Assembly (NCBI GenBank): GCA_007694915.1 | Contig: REEV01000120.1 | Location: 1-64,000 of the forward strand | DNA length: 64,000 nucleotides | Direction of reading: 5' to 3' | From: Cyanobium sp. PLM2.Bin73 | Lineage (GTDB): Bacteria > Cyanobacteriota > Cyanobacteriia > PCC-6307 > Cyanobiaceae | Shown here: one piece after another, positions 48,845 through 59,650 of the stretch | Layout of the letters: every line of letters starts with the position of its first letter | Numbering within the stretch: position 1 is the stretch's first letter | The notes under the pieces: generated by a model | What the model was told of the DNA's origin: nothing | What the model saw: only the letters and a program-made list of their open reading frames with translations | The model's database searches: none | Program-made: the position numbers and the translations under genes

Positions 48845-49252
48845 ATGACCCTGACCCTGCGCGTTCTGGCCCCTGACCAGAGCGTTTTCGATGGCAGCGC
48901 CGACGAGGTGATCCTGCCCTGCACCACCGGCCAGATGGGCATCCTGCCTGGCCACATCACCCTGCTCACCGCCCTGGAAACGGGAGTGATGCGGCTGCGG
49001 GCCGGGGGTGAGTGGACGTCCATCGCCCTGCTGGGCGGGTTTGCTGAAGTGGAGGCGGATGATGTGACCGTGCTGGTGAACGGAGCCGAACTCGGCAGCC
49101 GCATCGATGCCGCCGCGGCCCAGACCGCCTTTGAAACAGCCCAACAGGCCGCCCAAGGCTACGAGGGCCAGCCCCCCAGCACGGAGAAAATCAAGGCCGC
49201 TCAGACTCTGGCCCGTGCCAAGGCCTGGCTCCAGGCCAGCCAGACCGCCTGA
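48845..49252 (+). CDS. atpC: F-type ATP synthase epsilon subunit
   Basis: A 135-residue subunit of the central stalk that also inhibits ATP hydrolysis. The N-terminal beta-sandwich (LTLRVLAPDQSVFDGSADEVILPCTTGQMGILPGHITLL) and C-terminal helical hairpin (ETAQQAAQGYEGQ, KAAQTLARAKAWLQA) are both present. The ATG at 48845 is preceded by GAGGAG about nine bases upstream, a strong ribosome-binding site. It lies 33 bases after atpD and ends in a clear terminator. Confidence 0.96.
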   Translation: MTLTLRVLAPDQSVFDGSADEVILPCTTGQMGILPGHITLLTALETGVMRLRAGGEWTSIALLGGFAEVEADDVTVLVNGAELGSRIDAAAAQTAFETAQQAAQGYEGQPPSTEKIKAAQTLARAKAWLQASQTA

Positions 49253-49316
49253 GCGATCCCCTCCGGAGCCATCCATTCCAGCGCCCCCATTCCAGCGCCC
49301 ATCGATTGCTTCAGAC

Positions 49317-49341
49317 CCATCCCGCCAGGGATGGTTTTTTT
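49317..49341 (+). terminator. Intrinsic terminator of atpD-atpC
   Basis: A 7-bp stem (CCATCCC / GGGATGG) with loop GCCA is followed by seven T residues, 64 bases past the atpC stop. It is a textbook rho-independent terminator. Confidence 0.94.
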
Positions 49342-49379
49342 CTGGACAAACCCGCAGCAGCCACACCCTCAGCAACCAT

Positions 49380-49403
49380 GAAAAAGCGCCCCGGGTGGGG
49401 CGC
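49380..49403 (-). terminator. Intrinsic terminator of the PSRP-3 gene
   Basis: On the minus strand a 7-bp stem (GCGCCCC / GGGGCGC) with loop ACCC is followed by five T residues, 28 bases past the PSRP-3 stop. It faces the atpC terminator across about 40 bases. Confidence 0.88.
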
Positions 49404-49431
49404 GCTCGGCGGATGGATCAGTCGGGGCGGA

Positions 49432-50785
<1,354 letters not shown>

Positions 50786-50813
50786 GCCGTTGCTGACGGT
50801 GGTCGCCACAGCG

Positions 50814-52130
50814 CTAGCCGCGCTGCATCGCCGCCGGTGCCTTGAGGGCGGCGGCGCTGAGCACCTCATGGCCCTGGTCGGTCACGGCCACATCGTCCTC
50901 GATGCGGATGCCGATGCCCTTCCAGCGCTCCTCGATGGCGGGCTGATCCTCCGGCACCGGCAGGCGATCGCTCACGTACAGCCCCGGCTCCACGGTGAGC
51001 ACCATGCCAGGCTCCAGCTCCTGGGGATGCTCACCGAGGCGGTAGGCGCCCACATCGTGCACGTCGAGTCCGAGCCAGTGGCCGGTGCGGTGCATGTAGA
51101 GGTGGCGATAGGCGCCGCGTTCGATGATCCCGTCCACCTCGCCGCGCAGCAGGCCCAGCTCCACCAGGCCCTCCACCAGCACCCGCACGGCGCTGCCGTG
51201 CACCCCCTCGGCGGTCTGGCCGGGTGCCACGGCGGCCACCGCGGCCTCCTGGGCGGCGAGCACCAGCTCGTAGAGCTGCCGCTGCTCCGGCGAGAAGCGG
51301 CCATTCACCGGAAAGGTGCGGGTGATGTCCCCGTTGTAGTAGTCGGCCAGCGAGCAGCCGGCATCGATCAGCAGCAGATCCCCACCACGCAGTGGGGCGT
51401 TGTTGGCCGTGTAGTGCAGCACGCAGGCATTGTCGCCACCGGCGACGATCGAGCCGTAGGCCGGCCCGCGGGCTCCCTGCTCGAGGAAATGCTGCTCGAT
51501 TACCGCCTGCACCTGCCGTTCATTGAGGCCGGGTCGCACCACCTCCCGGGCCAGCTCATGGGCCTCGGCGGAGATCCGGCAGGCCTCCCGCATCCGCTCC
51601 AGTTCCTCGGGCTGCTTGCACAGCCGCAGCTGGTGCAGCAGCGGGCAGGGGGCCACCAGTCCCAGGGCCGCCGCGCCGCTGCGTGGGGCCCGATCGAGCT
51701 GACGGGCCCAGGCGGAGAGCACCAGGGGCTCCACCTTCGGGTGCTTGCCGATGCGGAAGGCAATGCCCTCGGCCCCGTCCAGGTAGTCGCCCAGGCGAGC
51801 TGGCAGCTCACTGAGGGGATGGGCGAGGTCGGCGCCGAACCGCTCCACGGCCCCCTCCGTGCCCCAGCGGAACCCGGTCCACACCTCGGCGCTGGCTTCG
51901 CGGGGCTGCACGAACAGCACCAAGCGCTCGCCCGGGGGGCGGTGGGGGAGCAGTAGCGCCACGGCATCGGGCTCATCGAATCCGGTGAGGTACCAGAAAT
52001 CGCTGTCCTGACGGAACGGGTACTCGCAGTCGGCGTGATGGGTGACCAGAGGCGCCGCCGGAATCACAGCCGCCGCCCCCCCCAGCCGCTCCAGGAAGCG
52101 CTGCCGGCGCTGGGCGTGGATCGACGTCAA
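50814..52130 (-). CDS. pepP: Xaa-Pro aminopeptidase (M24B)
   Basis: Cleaves the residue before a proline at peptide N-termini. The 438-residue protein has the N-terminal domain found in PepP (VIPAAPLVTHHADCEYPFRQDSDFWYLTGFDEPDAV) and the pita-bread catalytic domain with metal ligands in LIDAGCSLADYYNGDITRTFPV, MHRTGHWLGLDVHDVG and LTVEPGLYV. I set the start at the TTG at 52130, since GAGAGGGG lies seven bases upstream and the length then fits the usual 440; the frame is open to 52319 through the divergent gene. Confidence 0.92.
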   Translation of the reverse strand: MTSIHAQRRQRFLERLGGAAAVIPAAPLVTHHADCEYPFRQDSDFWYLTGFDEPDAVALLLPHRPPGERLVLFVQPREASAEVWTGFRWGTEGAVERFGADLAHPLSELPARLGDYLDGAEGIAFRIGKHPKVEPLVLSAWARQLDRAPRSGAAALGLVAPCPLLHQLRLCKQPEELERMREACRISAEAHELAREVVRPGLNERQVQAVIEQHFLEQGARGPAYGSIVAGGDNACVLHYTANNAPLRGGDLLLIDAGCSLADYYNGDITRTFPVNGRFSPEQRQLYELVLAAQEAAVAAVAPGQTAEGVHGSAVRVLVEGLVELGLLRGEVDGIIERGAYRHLYMHRTGHWLGLDVHDVGAYRLGEHPQELEPGMVLTVEPGLYVSDRLPVPEDQPAIEERWKGIGIRIEDDVAVTDQGHEVLSAAALKAPAAMQRG

Positions 52131-52224
52131 GGGCACCCCTCTCAAACCCAATCGAAGGGCCAGTCTGGAGCAATCCCCTCCGCGACCGATTAAATGGGGT
52201 GATGGCCCAGGGCCCCTCCACCCC

Positions 52225-53238
52225 ATGAACGACCTGTTGGTCCTGGCCCTGCTGGTGCTGATCGTGCTGGCCGGCTCGGCCCTCTGCTCCGGTGTGGAGG
52301 CGGCCCTGCTCACGGTCAATCCGGTGCGCGTGCATGAGCTTGCGGTGCGCCCCCGGCCGGTGAAGGGGGCCCTGCGGCTGGGGCAGCTGCGTCAGCGGCT
52401 CGGCCGCACCCTGGCGGTGCTGGTGATTGCCAACAACGGCTTCAACATCTTCGGCAGCCTGATGCTGGGTGCCTTCGCGGCCCAGGTGTTTCAGAGCCGC
52501 GGGATGGAAGGCCTGGGGTTGCCCCTGTTCTCGATCGGACTCACCGTGCTGGTGATCCTGCTGGGGGAAATCCTGCCCAAGGCCCTGGGCAGCCGCCTGG
52601 CGCTGCCGGTGGCCCTGGCCAGCGCCCCGCCCCTGCACCTGCTGGGGCTGCTGATGGGTCCCCTGGTGCTCCTGCTGGAGCGGTTGCTGCCGGCGATCAC
52701 CGCGGAGAGCGAGCTCAGCACCGATGAGAACGAAATCCGCCTGCTGGCCCGGCTGGGGTCCCAGAAGGGCCAGATCGAGGCCGATGAGGCGGCCATGATC
52801 GCCAAGGTGTTCCAGCTCAACGACCTCACCGCCAGGGATCTGATGACCCCACGGGTGGCCGCGCCCACCCTGGCGGCAGCCGAGCGGCTGGAGCTGGCCA
52901 GGGCCCAGCTGCTGGCCAATCCCGACCCCTGGTGGGTGGTGCTCGGCGACGAAGTCGACGAGATCGTGGGGGTTGTGAGCCGCGAACGTCTGCTCACCGC
53001 CCTGCTCCAGGGCCAGGGGCAGCGCACCCCGGCCGACCTCAGCGAACCGGTGGAATACGTGCCGGAGATGATCCGGGCCGACCGCCTGCTCACCGGCTTC
53101 CGGCGCAACAGCGGCGGGGTGCGCGTGGTGGTGGATGAGTTCGGCGGCTTCGTGGGGGTGATCGGCGCCGAGGCCGTGCTGGCCATGCTGGCCGGCTGGT
53201 GGCGCCCCCCGCAGCCGGCGGGGCAGGAGGCCGGCTGA
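52225..53238 (+). CDS. CNNM/HlyC-CorC family membrane protein
   Basis: A 337-residue protein with a DUF21 membrane domain of three to four helices (about 1-170), a linker with ELSTDENEIRLLARLGSQKGQIEADEAAMIAKVFQLND in pieces, and a pair of CBS domains (about 215-330, LMTPRVAAPTLAAAERLELARAQL, VDEFGGFVGVIGAEAVLAML). Family members have been linked to magnesium and cobalt export or sensing through CBS-bound nucleotides. The usual C-terminal CorC domain is missing, which is common in the shorter form. Its stop shares one base with the GTPase start. It diverges from pepP. Confidence 0.88.
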   Translation: MNDLLVLALLVLIVLAGSALCSGVEAALLTVNPVRVHELAVRPRPVKGALRLGQLRQRLGRTLAVLVIANNGFNIFGSLMLGAFAAQVFQSRGMEGLGLPLFSIGLTVLVILLGEILPKALGSRLALPVALASAPPLHLLGLLMGPLVLLLERLLPAITAESELSTDENEIRLLARLGSQKGQIEADEAAMIAKVFQLNDLTARDLMTPRVAAPTLAAAERLELARAQLLANPDPWWVVLGDEVDEIVGVVSRERLLTALLQGQGQRTPADLSEPVEYVPEMIRADRLLTGFRRNSGGVRVVVDEFGGFVGVIGAEAVLAMLAGWWRPPQPAGQEAG

Positions 53239-54617
53239 TGGCCAGCCGCACCAGCCCAGGCCAGGCCTCCGTTGCGGCCCTGCCGGTGCCCCCTCCCGCC
53301 AGCGAGCGCTGCCGGCTGCTGCTGCGGCAGTGGCGCCGGGAGCTGCAGCTCAATGGCCGCGAACGCAGCCTGCTGGGCGGCGCCCTGGTGGTGCTCGACC
53401 GCCAGCTGGAGCGCCTCGAGCAGCGCCACCTGCGGGTGGCGGTGTTCGGCCGCGTAGGGGTGGGCAAGTCAAGCCTGCTCAATGCCCTGCTCGGGGCGCC
53501 GGTGTTCGCCACCGATGTGGCCCATGGCTGCACCCGCAGCCAGCAGGCGGCCCGCTGGGATGTGGCGCTACGCGGACTGGTGCGGGTGGATCTGGTGGAC
53601 ACCCCCGGGATCGATGAGATCGCCGCTGCAGGCCGGGGGCGGCTGGCGGCGCGGGTGGCCCGCGGGGTGGACCTGGTGCTGATGGTGCTCGATGGGGACC
53701 TCGCCGGCGTGGATCTGGAGGCGATCGCGGCCCTGCTACAGAGCGGCAAACCGTTGCTGCTGGTGCTCAACCGCTGCGACTGCTGGCCCGGCGAGCAGTG
53801 CCGGGCGCTGGAGGCCAGCATTCAGAGGCGGCTGCGGGCCGTGCTGCCGGCGGCGGCTGGCACCGTGCCCCTGCTGGCGGTGGCCGCCGCGCCCCGCCGG
53901 GCCCGGCTGCGGGCCGATGGCCGGGTGCGCAGCGACCCGGAGCCCCCCCGGGTGGAGCCCCTGCGCCGCCAGCTGATCGAGCTGCTCGAGGGGCAGGGCG
54001 AACTGCTCCTGGCCCTCAACAGCCTGGGCGCCGCCGAATCGCTCCAGCGCCAGCTGCATCAGGGCCGTGTGGGCCGCGGTCGCCAGGCGGCCCAGGGACT
54101 GATCGGCCGCTACGCCGCCCTCAAGGCCACGGGACTGGCCGCCAATCCGCTGCTGCTTCTGGATCTGGCCGGCGGCCTGGCCTGCGACGCCGCGCTGGTG
54201 GCCCAGCTCTGCCAGCTCTACGGCCTGCCGATGAGCGGTGCGGCGGCACGGGAACTGCTCAGCCAGCTCACCCGCCAGAACGCGCTCATCGGCGGCGCCC
54301 AGATCGGCATTCAGCTGGTGCTGGGGGCCCTGCGTCAACTGCTGCTGCTGGCGGCTCCCTTCACCGGCGGCCTAAGCCTGGCCCCGGCAGCGCCGGTGGC
54401 CCTGGCCCAGGCCGCCCTGGCGGTGCACACCACGCGCCGCACCGGACGGCTGGCGGCACGGGAACTGCTGCGCCGGGGAGAGCTGGGCGGCCAGCCGGGG
54501 GCCCTGCGGCGCCGGCTGATGGCCAGCGACCCGCTGGTGCGGCAGTGGCTCGCTGGCCGGGCCGCGGCCGACGGCAGCACTCACAGTCCGGCCTCCCTGC
54601 AGGCGCTGCTGCCGTGA
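53238..54617 (+). CDS. Era-like GTPase with hydrophobic C-terminal domain
   Basis: A 459-residue protein. The G domain has G1 GRVGVGKS (71-78), G3 DTPG (121-124) and G4 NRCD (178-181, in place of NKxD). Residues about 280-420 contain several hydrophobic helices with glycine-rich turns, as in DUF697/YcjF-like domains of membrane-linked GTPases. An arginine-rich helix (30-65) precedes the G domain. It is coupled to the CNNM-type gene by a TGATG overlap and to nadD by a four-base overlap. GTP-dependent control of a membrane process is a fair guess. Confidence 0.82.
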   Translation: MASRTSPGQASVAALPVPPPASERCRLLLRQWRRELQLNGRERSLLGGALVVLDRQLERLEQRHLRVAVFGRVGVGKSSLLNALLGAPVFATDVAHGCTRSQQAARWDVALRGLVRVDLVDTPGIDEIAAAGRGRLAARVARGVDLVLMVLDGDLAGVDLEAIAALLQSGKPLLLVLNRCDCWPGEQCRALEASIQRRLRAVLPAAAGTVPLLAVAAAPRRARLRADGRVRSDPEPPRVEPLRRQLIELLEGQGELLLALNSLGAAESLQRQLHQGRVGRGRQAAQGLIGRYAALKATGLAANPLLLLDLAGGLACDAALVAQLCQLYGLPMSGAAARELLSQLTRQNALIGGAQIGIQLVLGALRQLLLLAAPFTGGLSLAPAAPVALAQAALAVHTTRRTGRLAARELLRRGELGGQPGALRRRLMASDPLVRQWLAGRAAADGSTHSPASLQALLP

Positions 54618-55195
54618 GCGGTCCCGCCAGCGTCGCCCTGCTGGGCACCAGCGCCGATCCCCCCACCCGCGGGCATCAGGCCCTGCTGGAGGGGCTGCTC
54701 GGGCTCTATCCCCGGGTGGCCACCTGGGCCAGCGACAACCCGATGAAGGATCACGGCGCGCCCCTCGAGCAGCGCGCGGCGCTGCTGGCCGCGGTGGTGG
54801 CGGCGATCGGCGATCCGCGGCTGGAGCTGGTGCAGGAGCTCAGCAGTCCCTGGGCGATCACCACCCTGGAGCGGGCGGCCCAGCACTGGCCGGCCACGCA
54901 GCTGGTGTTCGTGGTGGGCAGCGACCTGGCCGGCCAGATCCCACGCTGGAGAAAGGCCGAGCAGGTGCTGCGGCGCTGCCGCCTGGCCGTGGTGCCCCGC
55001 TCGGGCTGGCCCCTGGACGAACCCCAGCTCCAGGCTCTGCGCCACCTGGGGGGCGTCGTGGAGGAGCTGCCGTTGCGGATTCCGGCCACCACCAGCAGCC
55101 AGGTACGCCGCCAGCCCGCACGGGATCAGGTGGCGGCGGCCGCCTGGCCCCTGGTGCTCCAGCACAATCTCTACGGCCTCAGCGCCCATCCCTGA
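54614..55195 (+). CDS. nadD: Nicotinate-nucleotide adenylyltransferase family protein
   Basis: A 193-residue nucleotidyltransferase. The ATP-binding motif LLGTSADPPTRGHQALL has the (H/T)xGH form, here TRGH. The second half has VFVVGSDLAGQIPRWRKAEQVLRRC and the C-terminal stretch LRIPATTSSQVRR, standing for the usual ISSTxIR. It adenylates nicotinate mononucleotide in NAD synthesis, and the next gene is nadE, which supports the call. The start is the GTG at 54614, overlapping the GTPase stop (GTGA). Confidence 0.88.
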   Translation: MSGPASVALLGTSADPPTRGHQALLEGLLGLYPRVATWASDNPMKDHGAPLEQRAALLAAVVAAIGDPRLELVQELSSPWAITTLERAAQHWPATQLVFVVGSDLAGQIPRWRKAEQVLRRCRLAVVPRSGWPLDEPQLQALRHLGGVVEELPLRIPATTSSQVRRQPARDQVAAAAWPLVLQHNLYGLSAHP

Positions 55196-55226
55196 CCGCC
55201 CGCCCCTGCCCCCACGCCCTGCACCG

Positions 55227-56930
55227 ATGCGCCTCGCCCTGGCCCAGCTCAACCCGGTGGTGGGGGACCTGGCCGGCAACGCCGCGGGAATCCTGGAGGC
55301 CTGCCGGCGGGCCCAGGACCAGGGGGCAAGCCTGGTGCTCACACCGGAGCTCTCCCTGTGGGGCTACCCCCCCCGGGACCTGCTGCTGCTGCCGGCCCGC
55401 CTGCAGGAGCAGCAGCGGGCCCTGGACCGGCTGACCCGCCAACTGGCCCGGGAGTGCCCCGGACTGGGGGTGCTGGTGGGCCTGGCCGAGCCCAGCGGCG
55501 ATGCCCAGCTGCCCAACCTGCACAACGCCATCGCCCTGGTGCAGGACGGCCAGTGGCGGGTGGTGGCTCGCAAACAGCTGCTGCCCAGCTACGACGTCTT
55601 CGACGAGCGCCGTTACTTCCGCCCCGCCACCGCCCCGGCGGTGCTGGAGCTGCCCTGGGAGGGACGCAGCCTGCGCCTGGGCCTCACCATCTGCGAGGAC
55701 CTCTGGGTGGAGGAGGAGCTGCTCGGCCAGCGGCTGGCGGGCCCCGATCCGGTGGCGGCCCTGGGCGGGCAGGGCATCGACCTGCTGGTGAACCTCTCGG
55801 CGTCGCCCTTCGGCCAGGGCAAGCTGGCCCTGCGCCAGCAGCTGGCCGCTCAGGCGGCCCGACGCCTCCACTGCCCGGTGGTGTACGTGAACCAGGTGGG
55901 GGGCAACGACGAGCTGGTGTTCGATGGAGCCAGTTTCGTGGTGGATGGCAGCGGCGCCGTTGTGGCCCGGATGCCCTGCTGCGCCGAAGCCCTGCAGCTG
56001 TGGCCGCTGGCCGCTGGCGAGGCAGCCCCTGCGGCCCGCTCCCTGCCGCCGCCCCAACCCCTGGAACAGCTGCTGCTGGCCCTGGTGCTGGGGGTGCGCG
56101 ACTACGCCCGCAAATGCGGTTTCCAGCGGGCCCTGCTGGGCCTCAGCGGCGGCATCGACTCAGCCCTGGTGGCCGTGATCGCCGCCGCGGCCCTGGGCGC
56201 CGATCAGCTGCTGGCCCTGCTGATGCCCTCCCCCTGGAGTTCGGAGGGCTCGATCCACGACGCCGAAGCCCTGGCCCAGCGCCTCGGCCTGGCCACCCAC
56301 ACCGTGCCGATCAGCGCCCTGATGGGCGGCTTCGACGCCGCCCTCAGCCCCGCCCTGGGCCAGCCGCCCGAGGGGCTCACGGCGGAGAACCTGCAGTCGC
56401 GCATCCGCGGCACCCTGTTGATGGCCATGGCCAACCAGCAGGGCCGGCTGCTGCTCTCCACCGGTAACAAGTCGGAGCTGGCGGTGGGCTACTGCACCCT
56501 CTACGGCGACATGAACGGGGGCCTGGCGGTGATTGGCGACCTCTACAAAACCACCGTGTTCCGGCTCTGCAGCTGGCTGGACAACCCGGACTCCCGCTCC
56601 TGCCGGAACGCCTTGGGGCTGCCGGCGGAGGGGGAGCTGATCGGTGCCGCCATCCGGCTCAAACCCCCCAGCGCCGAACTGCAACCCAACCAGCGCGACA
56701 GCGACTCCCTTCCGGACTACACACTGCTCGATCCGGTGCTGAAGGCCCTGGTGGAGCGTCGCCACAGCCCTGAGCAACTGGCGGCTGAAGGCACCGACCC
56801 CCAGCTGGCCCAGCGGGTCATGGCCCTGCTGCAACGGGCCGAGTTCAAGCGCCGCCAGGCGGCGCCGGTGCTCAAGGTGAGCAGCCAGGCCTTCGGCAGC
56901 GGCTGGCGCATGCCGATCGCCGCCGTCTGA
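55227..56930 (+). CDS. nadE: Glutamine-dependent NAD synthetase
   Basis: Final step of NAD synthesis. The 567-residue protein has an N-terminal nitrilase-type glutaminase with its Glu-Lys-Cys triad in TPELSLWGYPPRD, VVARKQLLPSY and TICEDLWVEEE. The C-terminal synthetase domain has the pyrophosphate loop LLGLSGGIDSALVAVIAA, STGNKSELAVGYCTLYGDMNGG and LPDYTLLDPVLKALVE. Both domains look intact. The gene follows nadD by 31 bases. Confidence 0.96.
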   Translation: MRLALAQLNPVVGDLAGNAAGILEACRRAQDQGASLVLTPELSLWGYPPRDLLLLPARLQEQQRALDRLTRQLARECPGLGVLVGLAEPSGDAQLPNLHNAIALVQDGQWRVVARKQLLPSYDVFDERRYFRPATAPAVLELPWEGRSLRLGLTICEDLWVEEELLGQRLAGPDPVAALGGQGIDLLVNLSASPFGQGKLALRQQLAAQAARRLHCPVVYVNQVGGNDELVFDGASFVVDGSGAVVARMPCCAEALQLWPLAAGEAAPAARSLPPPQPLEQLLLALVLGVRDYARKCGFQRALLGLSGGIDSALVAVIAAAALGADQLLALLMPSPWSSEGSIHDAEALAQRLGLATHTVPISALMGGFDAALSPALGQPPEGLTAENLQSRIRGTLLMAMANQQGRLLLSTGNKSELAVGYCTLYGDMNGGLAVIGDLYKTTVFRLCSWLDNPDSRSCRNALGLPAEGELIGAAIRLKPPSAELQPNQRDSDSLPDYTLLDPVLKALVERRHSPEQLAAEGTDPQLAQRVMALLQRAEFKRRQAAPVLKVSSQAFGSGWRMPIAAV

Positions 56931-56960
56931 GCCAGGCTTGGGAGCACTTGTCCCGGCTTG

Positions 56961-58103
56961 ATGGCAGCCTCGCCCAACCTCACCGCCCCGATGGCCAGCA
57001 TCGGCGTGCCCACGGAAATCAAGCGCGACGAGCGCCGCGTGGCCCTCACCCCTGACGGGGTGCGGGAGCTGGTGGGCCAGGGCATGGAGGTGCGGGTGCA
57101 GGCGGGCGCCGGCCTGGGGGCCGGCATCGACGACCGGGACTTCGCCGAGGCCGGGGCCCGGCTGGTGAGCCGCGAGGAAGCCTGGGCCGCTCATCTGGTG
57201 GTGAAGGTGAAGGAACCCCAGCCCGAGGAGTTCACCTACCTGCGTGCCGATCTGGTGCTGTTCACCTACCTGCACCTGGCGGCCTATCCCGATGTGGGCC
57301 GGGCCCTGCTGGAGGCCGACACCACCGCCGTTGCCTACGAAACCGTGCAGCTGGAGGACGGCAGTCTGCCGCTGCTGGCGCCGATGAGCGAGATCGCCGG
57401 ACGGCTGGCCGCCCAGGTGGGAGCCCATCTGCTCGAGCGGCCCCATGGCGGGCGGGGGGTGCTGATCGGCGGCTGCACGGGCGTGCGTCCGGCGCGGGTG
57501 GTGGTGCTCGGTGCCGGCACCGTGGGCTGGAACGCCGCCAGGATCGCCGCCGCCATGGATGCGGAGGTGTTCCTGCTCGACCGCTCCCCCCAGCGCCTGC
57601 GCGAACGGGAGGGCGAGCGCCGCGGCCGGCTGGTGAGCCTGGTGAGCAGCCGCAGCCTGGTGGAGCGGCTGGTGCCGGCCGCCGACCTGGTGATCGGCGC
57701 CGTGCTCACCCCCGGCGGCCGCGCTCCCACCCTGGTGGAGGAGACCCTGGTGGAGCGCATGAAACCCGGTTCGGTGATCGTGGATGTGGCCATCGACCAG
57801 GGGGGCTGCATCGCCACCAGCCGCGAAACCACCCACACCGATCCGGTGCACACGCTCCATGGGGTGCTGCACTACGCGGTGGGCAACATGCCCGGCGCCG
57901 TGCCCTTCACCTCCACCGAAGCGCTGGTGAGCGTCACCCTCCCCTACATCCTGGTGATGGCCGGCCGGGGGCTGGCGGAGGCCGTCACCGACCGGCCGGA
58001 ATTGCTCTCCGGTCTGAACACCGCCGCCGGGGCGGTCTGCCATCCCGGCGTGGCCCGCGCCCTGGGGGTGGCCACTCGCCATCCGATGGCCTGCCTGCGC
58101 TGA
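56961..58103 (+). CDS. ald: Alanine dehydrogenase
   Basis: NAD-dependent interconversion of L-alanine and pyruvate. The 380-residue protein starts [24 protein letters not shown], contains [13 protein letters not shown] and [11 protein letters not shown] with the catalytic lysine and histidine regions, and the dinucleotide loop [34 protein letters not shown] near the C-terminus is typical. The ATG at 56961 is used; a second at 56991 is possible. It is 31 bases after nadE, so an NAD-using enzyme follows NAD-making genes. Confidence 0.94.
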   Translation: MAASPNLTAPMASIGVPTEIKRDERRVALTPDGVRELVGQGMEVRVQAGAGLGAGIDDRDFAEAGARLVSREEAWAAHLVVKVKEPQPEEFTYLRADLVLFTYLHLAAYPDVGRALLEADTTAVAYETVQLEDGSLPLLAPMSEIAGRLAAQVGAHLLERPHGGRGVLIGGCTGVRPARVVVLGAGTVGWNAARIAAAMDAEVFLLDRSPQRLREREGERRGRLVSLVSSRSLVERLVPAADLVIGAVLTPGGRAPTLVEETLVERMKPGSVIVDVAIDQGGCIATSRETTHTDPVHTLHGVLHYAVGNMPGAVPFTSTEALVSVTLPYILVMAGRGLAEAVTDRPELLSGLNTAAGAVCHPGVARALGVATRHPMACLR

Positions 58104-58114
58104 AGGCCGGGGCC

Positions 58115-58552
58115 GTGCTCAACCCCGCCCGCATCCGCATCCTGGCCGTGGGCAAGGTGCGCAAGGGCTGGATCCGCGAGGGAGTGGAGCTCTACTGCAA
58201 GCGGCTGCCGGGCCTTTCGGTGGTGGAGATCCGCGACTCCAGCCCGGCCCGCGAAGCCGCAGCCATCGCCGCCGAGCTGCGCGCCGATGAGCGGCTGGTG
58301 GCGCTGGCCGAAGAGGGCGGCGAACTGGGTTCGCTGGCCTTCGCCGATCGCCTGGGCCAGGTCGGCTCGGCCCGGCTGGCCTTCGCCATCGGCGGAGCCG
58401 ATGGCCTGGCAGCGGAACTGAAGGCCCGCGCCAGCTGGCGTCTCAGCCTCTCGCCGATGACCTTCCCCCACGAACTGGCGCGCCTGTTGCTGCTGGAGCA
58501 GCTGTTCCGCGCCCAGGCGATCCTGCAGGGCAGCCCCTACCACCGGGGCTGA
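58115..58552 (+). CDS. rlmH: 23S rRNA pseudouridine-1915 N3-methyltransferase
   Basis: A 145-residue SPOUT methyltransferase acting on pseudouridine 1915 of 23S rRNA in the assembled ribosome. It has [23 protein letters not shown], the SAM-binding knot with [11 protein letters not shown], and [25 protein letters not shown] followed by the C-terminal YHRG. The start is the GTG at 58115, 12 bases after ald. Confidence 0.95.
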   Translation: MLNPARIRILAVGKVRKGWIREGVELYCKRLPGLSVVEIRDSSPAREAAAIAAELRADERLVALAEEGGELGSLAFADRLGQVGSARLAFAIGGADGLAAELKARASWRLSLSPMTFPHELARLLLLEQLFRAQAILQGSPYHRG

Positions 58553-58579
58553 GACATCACCGGAACAGGTGCGGGCGGC

Positions 58580-59650
58580 TCAACCCTGCAGCGGCCTGAT
58601 CGGCCGGGCCAGAGCGGCCGGGGCGATGCCCTCCCGCAGCGCCAGCACCAGCCCGGCGGCCTCGCCGTAGCCGGCCGCCGGCAGCACCGTGGCGCCGGAA
58701 TCAGCCAGGGCCAGGGCAGCGGCGGTGACCTCCAGCACACAGGGATTGTCCACGGCGATCAGGGGCACCCCCCGCTCCACGCAGGCCAGCACCGCCTCGC
58801 CCCCGAGAGCACCCGCCGGCGCCACCACCGCCCCGATCCGCTCAGCGCTGAGCAACGGCCCGTGAACTGCGGTGACCGGGGCCGCTGGGGGCAGGGGCAG
58901 CAGATCCGGCGCACGGCTGAGGCCCACCAGCACGCAGGGCAGAAAGGTGGTGCCCAGCTCCTCGCCGGCGGCCCGGGGATCGAGGCCGGGCTGCAGCGGC
59001 AACGGCCGCAGGGCCGGGGCGTGGGCGCAGGGCAGCAGCAGATGACGGCTGAGCAGATGGCTGATCACCGCCTCGGCACCGGCCAGGACGTCCACACCCG
59101 CCCCGTTGCGGTAGGCCGCCAGCGCCTCGCTGGCGGGGTCCTCGGGGAAGCGGGCCACCACCGCGATCGCCGTGGACCCTGCGTCGCGCAGCCGTTCACC
59201 GGCCCGCAGCAGGGCGTCGGGGTGAGCCAGGCCCCCCCAGCTGGCGCCGCTGGGGCCCACCTCCAGCCGCACGCCAAGGGGCGCATCGGTCGTCACCACC
59301 GGGCCGATGTCCAGACCCAGGCTGGCCCGGCAGCCATCAGCCACCTGCAGGTGGCGCAGGCGCAGATCGTCGTCGATGCCGGCGTCGAGTAGCAGACCGA
59401 CTCGCTGACGCCGCACCGGACGGAGATCGAGCTCTCCGGCAGCGAAGCGATCGAGAGCCCAACCCTCCACGTAGTGAATGCGGGGGTCGCTCCAGTACAG
59501 GGCCGCCCCGTTCAGCACATTTGGATGGGTGATCAGGCAACCGCTGGCGGCCGCGAGAAGCCGGGCGGCCGGCATGGCGTCACCCGCGAAGCCCCCGGTG
59601 GCACAGCCCACGCCGGTGGGCACCACCATCAGCGTGGGCAGAGCCGTCAT
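58580..59650 (-). CDS. DUF3326 family protein
   Basis: A 356-residue soluble protein with TLMVVPTGVGCATGGFAGDAMPAARLLAAASGCLITHPNVLNGAALY at the N-terminus (in pieces) and repeated glycine/alanine-rich strands. The sequence recalls the cyanobacterial/plant DUF3326 family, whose role is unknown. The start at 59650 overlaps the stop of the upstream 66-residue gene by four bases (ATGA), so it belongs to a unit with it and a ferredoxin gene. No catalytic motif was recognised. Confidence 0.8.
   Translation of the reverse strand: MTALPTLMVVPTGVGCATGGFAGDAMPAARLLAAASGCLITHPNVLNGAALYWSDPRIHYVEGWALDRFAAGELDLRPVRRQRVGLLLDAGIDDDLRLRHLQVADGCRASLGLDIGPVVTTDAPLGVRLEVGPSGASWGGLAHPDALLRAGERLRDAGSTAIAVVARFPEDPASEALAAYRNGAGVDVLAGAEAVISHLLSRHLLLPCAHAPALRPLPLQPGLDPRAAGEELGTTFLPCVLVGLSRAPDLLPLPPAAPVTAVHGPLLSAERIGAVVAPAGALGGEAVLACVERGVPLIAVDNPCVLEVTAAALALADSGATVLPAAGYGEAAGLVLALREGIAPAALARPIRPLQG

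Noticed and set aside
53715-53740. HIP1-type GCGATCGC octamers (also at other places in the window)
   Set aside because: A few copies occur within genes, but not obviously more than this GC-rich sequence would give; counting genome-wide would be needed.
56160-58082. A 640-residue minus-strand frame spanning nadE and ald
   Set aside because: It crosses two well-supported plus-strand enzymes, and its composition is low-complexity shadow sequence.
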